Origin: Aquibium microcysteis
Lineage (GTDB): Bacteria; Pseudomonadota; Alphaproteobacteria; Rhizobiales; Rhizobiaceae
Length of the DNA: 64,000 nt
Direction: 5' to 3'
Assembly: GCF_014495845.1 (NCBI RefSeq)
Contig: NZ_CP061080.1
Span: 2,345,001-2,409,000, forward strand
The position numbers were made by a program, and so were the translations under genes. Positions 9,699-17,885 of the stretch are shown in pieces. Under the pieces are notes generated by a model. The model saw only the letters and a program-made list of their open reading frames with translations. It had not been told where the DNA came from and searched no databases. Within the stretch, counting starts at the first letter, position 1, and every line of letters starts with the position of its first letter.

Positions 9699-9925
9699 GC
9701 GGCTGCCCGGAACTTCTTCGCAGCCAGCATGATCGCCGCTTCGGCCCTCTCCCGTCCGACCGCCGGATAGTTTCGCAACAACTCGTCGAGCGACAGGCCT
9801 GCGGCGAGATTCTCGAAGAACGCTTCCACTGGAATCCGCGTGCCCTTGAAGACCAGAGCACCGCTTACGATGTCCGGGTTCGACTCGAAGAGATCCTTTT
9901 CGGTCACGTCTGCGCCACTCATCAC
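9695..9925 (-). CDS. DUF433 domain putative antitoxin
   Basis: 76-aa protein whose core (NPDIVSGALVFKGTRIPVEAFFENLAAGLSLDELLRNYP) is the characteristic DUF433 winged-helix-like motif with GTRIPV. It is expected to bind its own promoter or neutralise the DUF5615 partner encoded next. AGGA lies 8 nt before the ATG at 9925; a second ATG follows directly. Stop and partner start overlap (GTGA). It lies within the glc transcription unit, so it may have no promoter of its own, which is unusual for an antitoxin. Confidence 0.85.
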   Translation of the reverse strand: MMSGADVTEKDLFESNPDIVSGALVFKGTRIPVEAFFENLAAGLSLDELLRNYPAVGRERAEAAIMLAAKKFRAAA

Positions 9926-9937
9926 ACTTTTCCTGTC

Positions 9938-10309
9938 CTAGATCAGCCATCCGTCCGGATTCCGGATCGGCTCGTCGCGCGAGGCCGCCATCAGGCCGAT
10001 CACGCATCGTACCACGAACCACGCGGCCGTCGCGATCATCAGCAGGAAGCCGACCAGCAGGATCGCCAGCATCAGCGAGATCAGCGAATAGAGCAGCCCG
10101 ATCCAGAAGGTCCGGATCGCATAGGTGTAGTGCGTCGCCGCCCAGCCGGTGGCCTTGTCGCGGTTGACATGGGCCATGACGACGCCGATCAGCGGCGTGA
10201 AGGCGAAGGCGAAACCGGCCAGGTAGAGCACGTAGATCACCTGGATGTTGGTCTTGCCCGCTTCCAGCCATTTGTCCGTCTGGCGTCCGCCGGAGTTGGC
10301 GTCGCTCAT
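9938..10309 (-). CDS. DUF4870-like integral membrane protein
   Basis: 123-aa membrane protein with about three helices (QVIYVLYLAGFAFAFTPLIGVVMA, FWIGLLYSLISLMLAILLVGFLLMIATAAWFVV) and the THYTYAIRTFW element seen in small DUF4870-type proteins. The start at 10309 has AGGAGG 5 nt upstream; the frame is open to 10351 but that start lacks a site. It follows glcE with essentially no gap. A role in anchoring or assembling the oxidase is possible but only inferred from position. Confidence 0.82.
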   Translation of the reverse strand: MSDANSGGRQTDKWLEAGKTNIQVIYVLYLAGFAFAFTPLIGVVMAHVNRDKATGWAATHYTYAIRTFWIGLLYSLISLMLAILLVGFLLMIATAAWFVVRCVIGLMAASRDEPIRNPDGWLI

Positions 10310-10310
10310 G

Positions 10311-11555
10311 TCAGCCTCCTGTCGCTTCGAGAGCCGCACCGGCCACCGCATGCGCGGCGGCCATCCGGCCGGGATTGAGGATGCCCTTCGGATCGAACTC
10401 GGCCTTCAGCCGCGCCGACAGCGCCGCCAGCGCCGCCGGCTGCGGCTCGAACACCGGCACCGCGGCCCGCTCGGCGAGGCTCGCCCGCACCAGCGTCGCA
10501 TGCCCCCCGCCATGCCGCCTGATCAGGCCGCGCAGCGCCGCCGCCTCGCTCTCGCCTTCCATCCGCAGCCACACCAGCCCGCCCTGCCAGTCGTAGAACG
10601 CATCGACCGCCGCCTGCATGCGCAGCGCCATCACCATGCGGTGGCCGTCCGACGGCGCCATCGACACGCGCCACACCGGCCTGGCAGAGCCGTCGGCGAA
10701 GGGCGCGACGTCGCGCACCTGGCGCCAGAGCCGCCGCGACGCGCTCTCGTCGATCGTGTCGATCGCGAGCATCGAGAACAGGTGCTTCAGCATCTCCGAC
10801 CGGTAGACCACCGACGGCCCGAAACCCTCGACGCGCAGCAGCGTCGAGGCGCGACCCGACAAGGCGCCGTCGAGCACCTTTCCCGTCACCGTCTCCGGCA
10901 GATGCGCGGCTGCCGAAACCTCCGCGCTCGATCCCGTCGCCACCGCCATGGCCGCGACCGCCTGCTCCTCCGTCAGCCCCCGAAGCACCAGCGTGGTCTC
11001 GGTCTCCGATCGCGGCAGCACCTTGAAGGTGACGTCTGTGAGCACGGCGAGCGTGCCCCACGCGCCGGCCATGGCCTTCGACAGATCGTAGCCGGTGACG
11101 TTCTTCACCACGCGCCCGCCCGCCTTGAAGGCCTCGCCACGACCGGACACGGCGTTGATGCCCAGGATATGGTCGCGCGCCGCACCCGCCTTGAGCCGGC
11201 GCGGCCCGGCGAGATTGGCCGACAGCAGCCCGCCGATCGTGCCGCGCCCCGGTTCGCCGCCGAGCAGCGGTCCGTAATCCATCGGTTCGAAGGCGAATTC
11301 CTGATTCCGCTCCGAAAGCAGCGTCTCGATCTCGGCCACCGGCGTGCCGGCGCGTGCCGACAGCACCAGTTCCTCCGGCTCGTAGAGCGTCACGCCGGAC
11401 AGGCCCGAGCAGTCGAGCACATGCTCGGTCTGCACGGGCCGCCCGATCCCTTGCTTGGAGCCCTGCCCGACGATTTCGATCGGCTCGCCCTCGCCGGCCG
11501 CCCAGCGCACGACGTCCAGCACCTCGGCCGATGTGGTGGGGGTAAAACGGGTCAA
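10311..11555 (-). CDS. glcE: glycolate oxidase FAD-binding subunit
   Basis: 414-aa FAD-binding subunit of glycolate oxidase. The PCMH-type FAD domain is recognised by IEIVGQGSKQGIGRP near the N-terminus, GRGTIGGLLSANLAGPRR in the middle and KNVTGYDLSKAMAGAWGTLAVLTDVTFK. The family works as a GlcDEF complex oxidising glycolate (and often D-lactate) to glyoxylate at the inner membrane. It lies 7 nt after a Uma2 gene and overlaps or abuts the DUF4870-like gene, so it belongs to one long transcription unit. Confidence 0.95.
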   Translation of the reverse strand: MTRFTPTTSAEVLDVVRWAAGEGEPIEIVGQGSKQGIGRPVQTEHVLDCSGLSGVTLYEPEELVLSARAGTPVAEIETLLSERNQEFAFEPMDYGPLLGGEPGRGTIGGLLSANLAGPRRLKAGAARDHILGINAVSGRGEAFKAGGRVVKNVTGYDLSKAMAGAWGTLAVLTDVTFKVLPRSETETTLVLRGLTEEQAVAAMAVATGSSAEVSAAAHLPETVTGKVLDGALSGRASTLLRVEGFGPSVVYRSEMLKHLFSMLAIDTIDESASRRLWRQVRDVAPFADGSARPVWRVSMAPSDGHRMVMALRMQAAVDAFYDWQGGLVWLRMEGESEAAALRGLIRRHGGGHATLVRASLAERAAVPVFEPQPAALAALSARLKAEFDPKGILNPGRMAAAHAVAGAALEATGG

Positions 11556-11562
11556 GAGCGTC

Positions 11563-12141
11563 TCACTTCGCCGGCGTCCCGCGATAGAGGTCGGCCACCC
11601 GGCACGAGAAGCCGAACTCGGGCAGCTCGATCAGGTCGTCTGGCGAACGAAAGACGCGCCCCTGCCAGCCGTTCGAGCGTGACCAGACTTCGACTGCGAA
11701 TTCCTTCTGCGCGATGATCAGCACATGGAGGCAGTGTTGCGAGGCCGCATAGAGAAAGCGTTTGCGGCTGATCGATTCGCGCGTGTTGGAGTCCGATAGG
11801 ATTTCGGCAGCGAGATAGTAGCGCGACCCATACACCTCGTTTTCGACCTGCCCGTCGACCACAGCGACATCGGCGACCGCGAGGAAATCCGGATGCTCAT
11901 CGGACCTGATACCGACTTCCTGGAGTGCGGCGAGGTCGGACCTGTGCTGCTCCAGTGCCTTGTCCAGCAGGCGCGCGAGATTTCGACCGATCATCTGATG
12001 CGGATGAGTTGCCGGAGACATCATCACGAAAGCCTCCCCGTCGATCAGCTGCCAGCGTTCCTCGCGCGGACGGTTTTCGATGAAGGTGAGGAACTCTTCG
12101 GCGGTCAGCCTGCCCGGCGGTGGCGCGACATGCGTGTTCAT
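11563..12141 (-). CDS. Uma2 (DUF820) family nuclease-like protein, copy A
   Basis: 192 aa with the Uma2/DUF820 layout: LTAEEFLTFIE, WQLIDGEAFVMMSPA, then FLAVADVAVV and the YYLAAEILSDSNTR segment holding the acidic and Lys residues of the PD-(D/E)XK-like fold (ISRKR follows). The family is widespread and expanded in cyanobacteria and other bacteria; its biological role is unknown. It lies 7 nt before glcE and 100 nt after paralog B. The first about 44 codons match copy B almost perfectly at the DNA level, the rest less well. Confidence 0.88.
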   Translation of the reverse strand: MNTHVAPPPGRLTAEEFLTFIENRPREERWQLIDGEAFVMMSPATHPHQMIGRNLARLLDKALEQHRSDLAALQEVGIRSDEHPDFLAVADVAVVDGQVENEVYGSRYYLAAEILSDSNTRESISRKRFLYAASQHCLHVLIIAQKEFAVEVWSRSNGWQGRVFRSPDDLIELPEFGFSCRVADLYRGTPAK

Positions 12142-12241
12142 TCAGACGCCCTCCTTGCTGGAGCCATCATAGCCCGAATCCGCCGCCCGGCCAAAACCGG
12201 CCCTGCGTCCGCGCGACCGACACCCGAGCAAGGCCGGCCCA

Positions 12242-12823
12242 TCATCCCTTCACCGGCGTCCCGCGATAGAGGTCGGCCACCCGGCACGCGAACCCGAATT
12301 CCGGCAGCTCGATCACGTCCTCCGGCGAGCGATAGACGCGCCCCTTCCAGCCGCTCGATCGCGACCAGACTTCGACCGCGAAATCCTTCTGCGAGATGAT
12401 CAGCACATGCTGGCAGTCCGGCGACGATCCATAAATGGTCCGCTTGCGGCTGATGAGTTCGCGCGTGTTCGACTCGGACAGGACTTCGGCGGCCATGTGG
12501 AACCCGGTTCCATAGACCTCGTCCTCGACCTCGGAACCGATCACCGCCACGTCGGCGATGGCACGAAAATCCGGGAAAGCGTCGACCCGCACCGCCACTT
12601 CGTGCATCGCGACGAGGTCGGGACGGTGCTTCCGAAGCGCGTCGTTCATGTGCAGGATGAGGTTGAGACCGATCCGCTGGTGCGGCAGCCTGGCCGGCGA
12701 CATCATCACGAAAGCCTCCCCGTCGATCAGCTGCCAGCGTTCCTCGCGCGGACGGTCCTCGATGAAGGCGAGGAACTCTTCGGCGGTCAGCCTGCCCGGC
12801 GGTGGCGCGACATGCGTGTTCAT
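12242..12823 (-). CDS. Uma2 (DUF820) family nuclease-like protein, copy B
   Basis: 193-aa paralog of the next gene, with the same N-terminal MNTHVAPPPGRLTAEEFL segment and the motif series WQLIDGEAFVMMSPA, FRAIADVAVIG, FHMAAEVLSESNTRELISRKR, EVWSRSSGWKGRVYRSPEDVIELP. Catalytic-type residues are intact, so it is not an obvious pseudogene. It begins 55 nt after glcD ends. Two tandem Uma2 copies inside a catabolic operon suggest local duplication after insertion; function is unknown. Confidence 0.88.
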   Translation of the reverse strand: MNTHVAPPPGRLTAEEFLAFIEDRPREERWQLIDGEAFVMMSPARLPHQRIGLNLILHMNDALRKHRPDLVAMHEVAVRVDAFPDFRAIADVAVIGSEVEDEVYGTGFHMAAEVLSESNTRELISRKRTIYGSSPDCQHVLIISQKDFAVEVWSRSSGWKGRVYRSPEDVIELPEFGFACRVADLYRGTPVKG

Positions 12824-12878
12824 CGACGCTTCCTCCTTCCTTGAGCCACCATAGCGAAAAACCGCCGATCGGCCAAAG

Positions 12879-14375
12879 TCAGAACCTCGGAATGTCGGGG
12901 AACGGCATCTGCCCCTTGTGCACGTGCATGCGCCCCATCTCGGCGCAGCGCCTGAGCTGCGGGAACACCTTGCCGGGGTTGAGCAGATGGTTCGGGTCGA
13001 AGGCGCATTTCACCCGCATCTGGTGATCGAGATCGTCCTGCGTGAACATCGTGCCCATCAGGTCCCGCTTCTCCACGCCCACGCCGTGCTCGCCGGTGAG
13101 CACGCCGCCCACCTCGACGCAGAGCCGCAGGATGTCGGAACCGAAGGCCTCCGCCTTCTCCAGCTCGCCCGGCCTGTTGGCGTCGTAGAGGATCAGCGGG
13201 TGCAGGTTGCCGTCCCCGGCATGGAAGACGTTGGCGACGCCGAGCCCGTAGCGCTCAGACATCGCCCGCATGCCGGCGAGCACCTTCGGCAGTTCCTTGC
13301 GCGGGATCGTCCCGTCCATGCAGTAATAGTCCGGCGAGATGCGGCCCACGGCCGGAAACGCCGCCTTGCGCCCGGCCCAGAAGGCAAGCCGCTCCTCCTC
13401 CGAGGTCGAGATGCGGCAGGCCGTCGAGCCGTTGCGCGCGGCGATCGCCTCCACCTGCCCGATCAGATGGTCGATCTCCGGTCCCGGCCCGTCCAGTTCG
13501 ACGATCAGCAGCGCCTCGACGTCGAGCGGGTAGCCGGCCCGCACGAAGTCCTCCGCGGCGTGGATCGCCGGCCGGTCCATCATCTCCATGCCGCCGGGAA
13601 TGATGCCGGCGCCGATGATGTCGGCCACGCACTGGCCCGCCGCCTCGCTCGTCGGGAAGCCGATCAGCAGCGCCCGCGCCGCCTCCGGCTTCTTCAGGAT
13701 GCGGACGGTCACCTCGGTGACCACGCCGAGCAGCCCTTCCGATCCGGTCATGATGCCGAGCAGGTCGTAGCCTTCCGCGTCGAGGTGCTTGCCGCCGAGC
13801 CGCAGCACCTGGCCGTCCATCAGCACCATCTCGATGCCGAGCACGTTGTTGGCGGTGAGCCCGTATTTCAGGCAGTGCACGCCGCCCGAATTCTCCGCCA
13901 CGTTGCCGCCGATCGAGCAGGCGATCTGCGAGGACGGGTCGGGTGCGTAGTAGAAGCCCTCCTGCTCCACGGCATGCGTGATGCCGAGATTGGTGACGCC
14001 GGGCTGCGCCGTCACGGTGCGGTTGGCATAGTCGATGTCGAGGATCCGGTTGAAGCGGCTCATGACCAGCAGCACCGCGTCCTCCAGCGGCAGCGCCCCG
14101 CCCGACAGCGAGGTCCCGGAGCCGCGCGGCACCACACGGATGTTGCGGTCGTTGCAGTATCTGAGGATGCGCGCCACCTGCGCCGTCGTCTCGGGCAGCA
14201 CCACCACCAGCGGCAGCTGCCGGTAGGCCGTCAGCCCGTCGGTCTCGAAGGCCCGCATGCCGTTGACCGCGTCGACCACGCCCTCTCCCGGCACGATGAT
14301 CTTCATGTCGGCCACGATCTCGGCCCGCCGCGCCAGCGTCGCGGCGTCCGGCTTGGGCATCGCCAGTCCAGTCAT
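12879..14375 (-). CDS. glcD: glycolate oxidase FAD-linked (catalytic) subunit
   Basis: 498-aa catalytic subunit. The PCMH FAD domain contains PRGSGTSLSGGALP, QPGVTNLGITHAVEQ and CSIGGNVAENSGGVHCLKYG. The FAD-oxidase C-terminal domain has NVFHAGDGNLHPLILYD and GVLTGEHGVGVEKRD, including the metal/substrate-binding His residues. Oxidises glycolate or D-lactate with FAD and hands electrons to GlcE/GlcF. First gene of the operon; start at 14375 (alternative M6 at 14360). A 25-bp imperfect palindrome related to the one before the GntR/lut operon lies 19 bp upstream, so the same regulator may act here. No glcC regulator is adjacent. Confidence 0.96.
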   Translation of the reverse strand: MTGLAMPKPDAATLARRAEIVADMKIIVPGEGVVDAVNGMRAFETDGLTAYRQLPLVVVLPETTAQVARILRYCNDRNIRVVPRGSGTSLSGGALPLEDAVLLVMSRFNRILDIDYANRTVTAQPGVTNLGITHAVEQEGFYYAPDPSSQIACSIGGNVAENSGGVHCLKYGLTANNVLGIEMVLMDGQVLRLGGKHLDAEGYDLLGIMTGSEGLLGVVTEVTVRILKKPEAARALLIGFPTSEAAGQCVADIIGAGIIPGGMEMMDRPAIHAAEDFVRAGYPLDVEALLIVELDGPGPEIDHLIGQVEAIAARNGSTACRISTSEEERLAFWAGRKAAFPAVGRISPDYYCMDGTIPRKELPKVLAGMRAMSERYGLGVANVFHAGDGNLHPLILYDANRPGELEKAEAFGSDILRLCVEVGGVLTGEHGVGVEKRDLMGTMFTQDDLDHQMRVKCAFDPNHLLNPGKVFPQLRRCAEMGRMHVHKGQMPFPDIPRF

Positions 14376-14393
14376 GTCGGGCCTCCCGTCGCC

Positions 14394-14418
14394 AAGTGGT
14401 CAAAACTCTTTACCAGTT
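14394..14418 (-). promoter_or_regulatory. putative GntR-type operator upstream of glcD
   Basis: Read toward glcD it is AACTGGTAAAG, a 3-nt spacer, then TTTGACCACTT. Nine of eleven bases in each half match the near-perfect palindrome before the GntR/lut genes (17818-17842). Position, 19 bp before the glcD ATG, suits a repressor site. It is inferred only from this similarity. Confidence 0.55.
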
Positions 14419-14439
14419 CCCGGCGCCGCCGCAAAGGGC

Positions 14440-15710
14440 GGTTCGCAGCGAGGCGGAGGGAGGGGCCACGCTGCCCCGGGACGGTAACCGCTCAGGCTTG
14501 CCTCCCCCGGCATGCCCCCCTTCTCTTCGTCATCCCGGAACGGCGTCCAAGCGCAGCGCAGGACGCCGTATCCGGGATCCATGCCTCGCCGTCGATCCCC
14601 GCGATCCGGTGCGCGACGAGGCGCGTGGCGCCGGTCGCCGCCGCTGCCCCTGCCGCATCCTCCAGCGTCTTCCCCCCCTCCGTCGTCGCTTCGCGACGCC
14701 ACCTCCGCCCCCACCGTGGGGTGGAGGACGAGGGGCCACCCGCAGCGCCCATCCCCCAAACCCACGAAGTGGGGCGAGGTGCCGAGCGCAGCGAGGCGGA
14801 GGGGGGGACCCCGCTGCCCCGGGACGGTAACCGCTCAGGCCTGCCTCCCCCGGCATGCCCCCCTTCTCTTCGTCATCCCGGAACGGCGTCCAAGCGCAGC
14901 GCAGGACGCCGTATCCGGGATCCATGCCTCGCCGTCCATCCCCGCGATCCGGTCCACGACGAGGCGCGTGGCGCCGGTCGCCGCCGCTGCCCCTGCCGCA
15001 TCCTCCAGCGTCGCCGCCCCCCCTCCGTCGTCGCTGCGCGACGCCACCTCCGCCCCCACTTCGTGGGGTGGAGGACGAGGGGCCACCCGCAGCGCCCATC
15101 CCCCAAACCCACGAAGTGGGGGGAGGTGCCGAGCACAGCGAGGCGGAGGGAGGGGCCACGCTGCCCCGGGACGGTAACCGCTCAGGCCCGCCTCCCCCGG
15201 CATGGCCCCCTGCCTTCGTCATCCCGGAACGGCGTCCAGGCGCAGCGCAGGACGCCGTATCCGGGATCCATGCCTCGCCGTCCATCCCCGCGATCCGGTC
15301 CACGACGAGGCGCGTGGCGCCGGTCGTCGCCGCTGCCCCTGCCGCATCCTCCAGCGTCTTCCCCCCCTCCGTCGTCGCCTCGCGACGCCACCTCCGCCCC
15401 CACTTCGTGGGGTGGAGGAAGCCCGCCCCAAGCGCCGCCGCCCATCCTCCAACCCCACGAAGTGGGGGGGAGGTGCCGAGCGAAGCGAGGCGGAGGGGGG
15501 GACCCCGCCGGACCAGTCCGCGACGATGGACGGTCGGCACGACGGACGTGGCCAGGCCGTCCATCACGCTCCCGCGCATCGAAGGCCCGAGGATCCGACC
15601 CGTCGCGCCGCCCCACCCACCTTCGTCATCCCGGAACGGCGTCCAAGCGCAGCGCAGGACGACGTATCCGGGATCCATGCCTCGCCGTCCATCCCCGCGC
15701 TTCGTTGCAG
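14440..15710. repeat. tandem/mosaic array of dispersed palindromic modules
   Basis: No gene is supported between glcD and the cytochrome gene. Units of about 343-347 bp repeat in tandem: the GACGGTAACCGCTCAGG marker occurs at 14480, 14823 and 15170, and CGTCATCCCGGAACGGCGTC at 14528, 14871, 15217 and 15624. Each unit has two palindromic cores, one CGTCATCCCGGAACGG...TATCCGGGATCCATGCC and one CCCCACTTCGTGGGG...CCCACGAAGTGGGG flanked by CCCTCCGTCGTCGC/GCGAGGCGGAGGG arms. Long frames crossing the array on both strands follow from the repetition and high GC. From 15710 to 15972 I see only the cytochrome gene's upstream region. Confidence 0.9.
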
Positions 15711-15972
15711 GACGACCCACCGTTCGCCGCCGTTCCCTTCTGCCTCTTCCCGACAATGCCGCCGAGGCCTCGGTCCCGCGTCCGCGCCTCCGCTCCACGC
15801 CGGCTCCGCCCGGGGTGACGACGGCGAAGGGGCGCCGGGGCTCTGCCGCCGATCCAGAACGCTGCGACATAGTGCCTTCGGCGGGCCGCCGCCTGCTCCG
15901 GCACTTGCCGCGGCGCGGTGATCGGCGCAAGTCAGCACCGAGCCACGAAACGTTTCCGTCAGGGAGAGAAAC

Positions 15973-16371
15973 ATGACGAAGCTTTCCATCCTCGCCGCCA
16001 CAGCCCTGCTGGCCCTGTCGGGCGCTGCGCTCGCCGATGGCGATCCCGTCGCCGGCGAGAAGGTGTTCAAGAAGTGCACCGCCTGCCACGCCGTCGGCGC
16101 CGGCGCCAAGAACAAGGTCGGCCCGGAACTCAACGGCATCGTCGGCCGCAAGGTGGCCTCGGTCGAAGGCTTCAAGTATTCGCCGGCCATGACCGAATTC
16201 GGCGCGGGCGACAAGGCCTGGGATGCCGAAACCCTGAACGCGTACCTCGCCGACCCCAAGAGCTACGTCCCGAAGAACAAGATGGCCTTCGCCGGGCTCA
16301 AGAAGGAAGACGAGCGCGCCGACGTCATCGCCTATCTGAACCAGTTCAACGCCGACGGATCGGCGAAATAG
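15973..16371 (+). CDS. class I cytochrome c (c2/c550-type), periplasmic
   Basis: 132-aa exported monohaem cytochrome. A signal peptide (about 1-21, ending GAALA) precedes the mature protein. Haem is attached at CTACH near residue 36-40, and the axial Met is in KNKMAFAGL near 100-108. The insert GFKYSPAMTEFG is typical of the c2/mitochondrial-type group. It should carry electrons between the bc1 complex and an oxidase, or serve a dehydrogenase. A purine-rich AGGGAGAGAAAC precedes the ATG. It is transcribed alone, after the repeat array. Confidence 0.95.
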   Translation: MTKLSILAATALLALSGAALADGDPVAGEKVFKKCTACHAVGAGAKNKVGPELNGIVGRKVASVEGFKYSPAMTEFGAGDKAWDAETLNAYLADPKSYVPKNKMAFAGLKKEDERADVIAYLNQFNADGSAK

Positions 16372-16427
16372 GCTTCGCGCCGGGCGCGCGGGCTGGCGGG
16401 GTCGCCGCGCGCCCAGCGCCCGCGGCC

Positions 16428-17735
16428 TCAGTCCACGCCTTCGCCGTGCCGGCTGCGGATGCGGCGCACCATCCACCAAACGCCCGCGACCACGGGGACC
16501 ACCAGCGCCGCCGTCAGCACCTCCGGCTTGACCGCCCCGCCGAACAGCGACGCGCCCTTGGCCAGATAGCCGACGAGACCGACGACGTAGTAGGAGACGG
16601 CCGCCACCGACAGGCCCTCGACCGTCTGCTGCAGCCGCAATTGCAGTTTCGCGCGGCGGTTCATCGAGGCGAGCAGGTCGCGGTTGCCCTGTTCCACCTC
16701 CACGTCCACCCAGGTCCTGAGCAGCGTCGCCGCGCGGGCGAGCTTGCGCGACAGGTTGGCCTGCCGCTCCTCGATCGACCGGCAGGTGCGCATCGCGGGC
16801 GCCACCCGCCGCTGCAGGAAGGCCGACCAGCTCTCGCCGCCCGGTGCCGGCTCCTCGCCCAGCGCCGCCAGCCGCTCCTCGACGATGCCGTGATAGGCCC
16901 GGCTCGCGCCGAAGCGGTAGAGGCTCGCGGCCGCATCCGCTTCCAGTTCGGCCGCCAGTTCGGTCAGCTCGGCCAGCATGTCCTGGTTTCGCCGGCCGGC
17001 GGCATTGCGCATCTGCCCGGTGATCGAGGCCAGCCGGTCCTCGATCCGGCGCATGCGCGGCGACAGGGACTGCGCCAGCGGCAGGCCCAGCATGGCGAGC
17101 GTGCGATAGGTCTCGATCTCGATCAGCCGCTGCGCCAGCGCGCCGATGCGGGCGGGCGCCAGTCCTTTGTCGAGCACGAGAATCCGCGTCATCCCGTCGC
17201 CGTCCTGGCGGAAGTCGGTCACGGCCGCGGCCATGCCGCCGTCGACCAGCGAATGGCACAGGCTCGCCGGATCGAAGGCCGCTATCCGCGCCTCGTTGAC
17301 GTCCGTCCACGGCCGGATCTCCAGCCGCACGCCCGAGACGACCAGTCCCGGCGCCGAGAAGCCGGCGCCGAACGGCGTCTCGTCCTCCTCGCCCGCCGCG
17401 GCCGGCGGTCCTTCCCAGAGATAGGTCGAAAACTCCGTGTGCCGCTCCCAGCGCAGCGTGCCCCGGCCCCATTTCATCGCGTGGTGGCGCGCCTGCCGGT
17501 CGGGCGGCGCCACCCCCAGCCGGCGCGACAGTTCGCCGAGCACCGCATGGTCGACCGTCGAGCCGCCCTCGGTCATGAAGGCGAGCTGGATCAGGTTGCG
17601 CGGCGTCTCGATCAGCGGATGCGGCCGGGCATGCACCTCGCCCACGGCATTCGCCCGCGCCTCATGCGCGCGAAACCCCATCACCGAGCCGGTGAGCGGC
17701 GTTTCCTGCGGTCTCGCCCCTGCATCGTCTGCCAT
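16428..17735 (-). CDS. DUF3422 family membrane protein
   Basis: 435-aa protein matching the proteobacterial DUF3422 family, whose function is unknown. The N-terminus has EVHARPHPLIETPRNLIQLAF and the HHAMKWGRGTLRWERHTEFSTYLWEG segment. The middle is a long helical, coiled-coil-like region (about 220-380), and two C-terminal transmembrane helices follow (SYYVVGLVGYLAKGA and TAALVVPVVAGVWWMV). The start at 17735 is preceded by GGGAGGG; the frame is open to 17819. It is divergent from the GntR gene across a 150-bp region holding a palindromic operator, so the regulator could affect it too. Confidence 0.88.
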   Translation of the reverse strand: MADDAGARPQETPLTGSVMGFRAHEARANAVGEVHARPHPLIETPRNLIQLAFMTEGGSTVDHAVLGELSRRLGVAPPDRQARHHAMKWGRGTLRWERHTEFSTYLWEGPPAAAGEEDETPFGAGFSAPGLVVSGVRLEIRPWTDVNEARIAAFDPASLCHSLVDGGMAAAVTDFRQDGDGMTRILVLDKGLAPARIGALAQRLIEIETYRTLAMLGLPLAQSLSPRMRRIEDRLASITGQMRNAAGRRNQDMLAELTELAAELEADAAASLYRFGASRAYHGIVEERLAALGEEPAPGGESWSAFLQRRVAPAMRTCRSIEERQANLSRKLARAATLLRTWVDVEVEQGNRDLLASMNRRAKLQLRLQQTVEGLSVAAVSYYVVGLVGYLAKGASLFGGAVKPEVLTAALVVPVVAGVWWMVRRIRSRHGEGVD

Positions 17736-17817
17736 CGTGCCCTCCCCGTCCTCCCGGCGGACGATGCAGAATACCGCAACGCGCGGCCACGTCCATGTGG
17801 CATCGCGCCTGCCTGCC

Positions 17818-17842
17818 AACTGGACAAGAAACTTGACCAGTT
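17818..17842 (+). promoter_or_regulatory. 25-bp palindromic operator, overlapping a TATAAT box
   Basis: AACTGGACAAG, a 3-nt AAA spacer, then CTTGACCAGTT: ten of eleven positions are symmetric. A TATAAT hexamer directly follows at 17843-17848 (one base after), 37 bp before the GTG of the GntR gene. TGG...CCA cores of this kind are usual for FadR/LldR-type regulators, so autoregulation and lut control are likely. Confidence 0.72.
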
Positions 17843-17885
17843 ATAATGTCCGCGCCGGCCGGCATGCGCGCGGCCGGAGGAGCCC

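Noticed and set aside
9330..10271. A single 313-aa minus-strand protein
   Set aside because: Its first two thirds are out of frame with the DUF4870-like and DUF433 genes; only the last 122 codons form the PIN-like protein.
14440..15710. CRISPR array
   Set aside because: Units of about 345 bp are themselves repeated entirely, with no unique spacers and no cas genes.
14530..17472. 980-codon minus-strand frame across the repeat array and DUF3422 region
   Set aside because: It crosses repeats and the antisense of two convincing genes; composition is Arg/Gly-rich with no domain.
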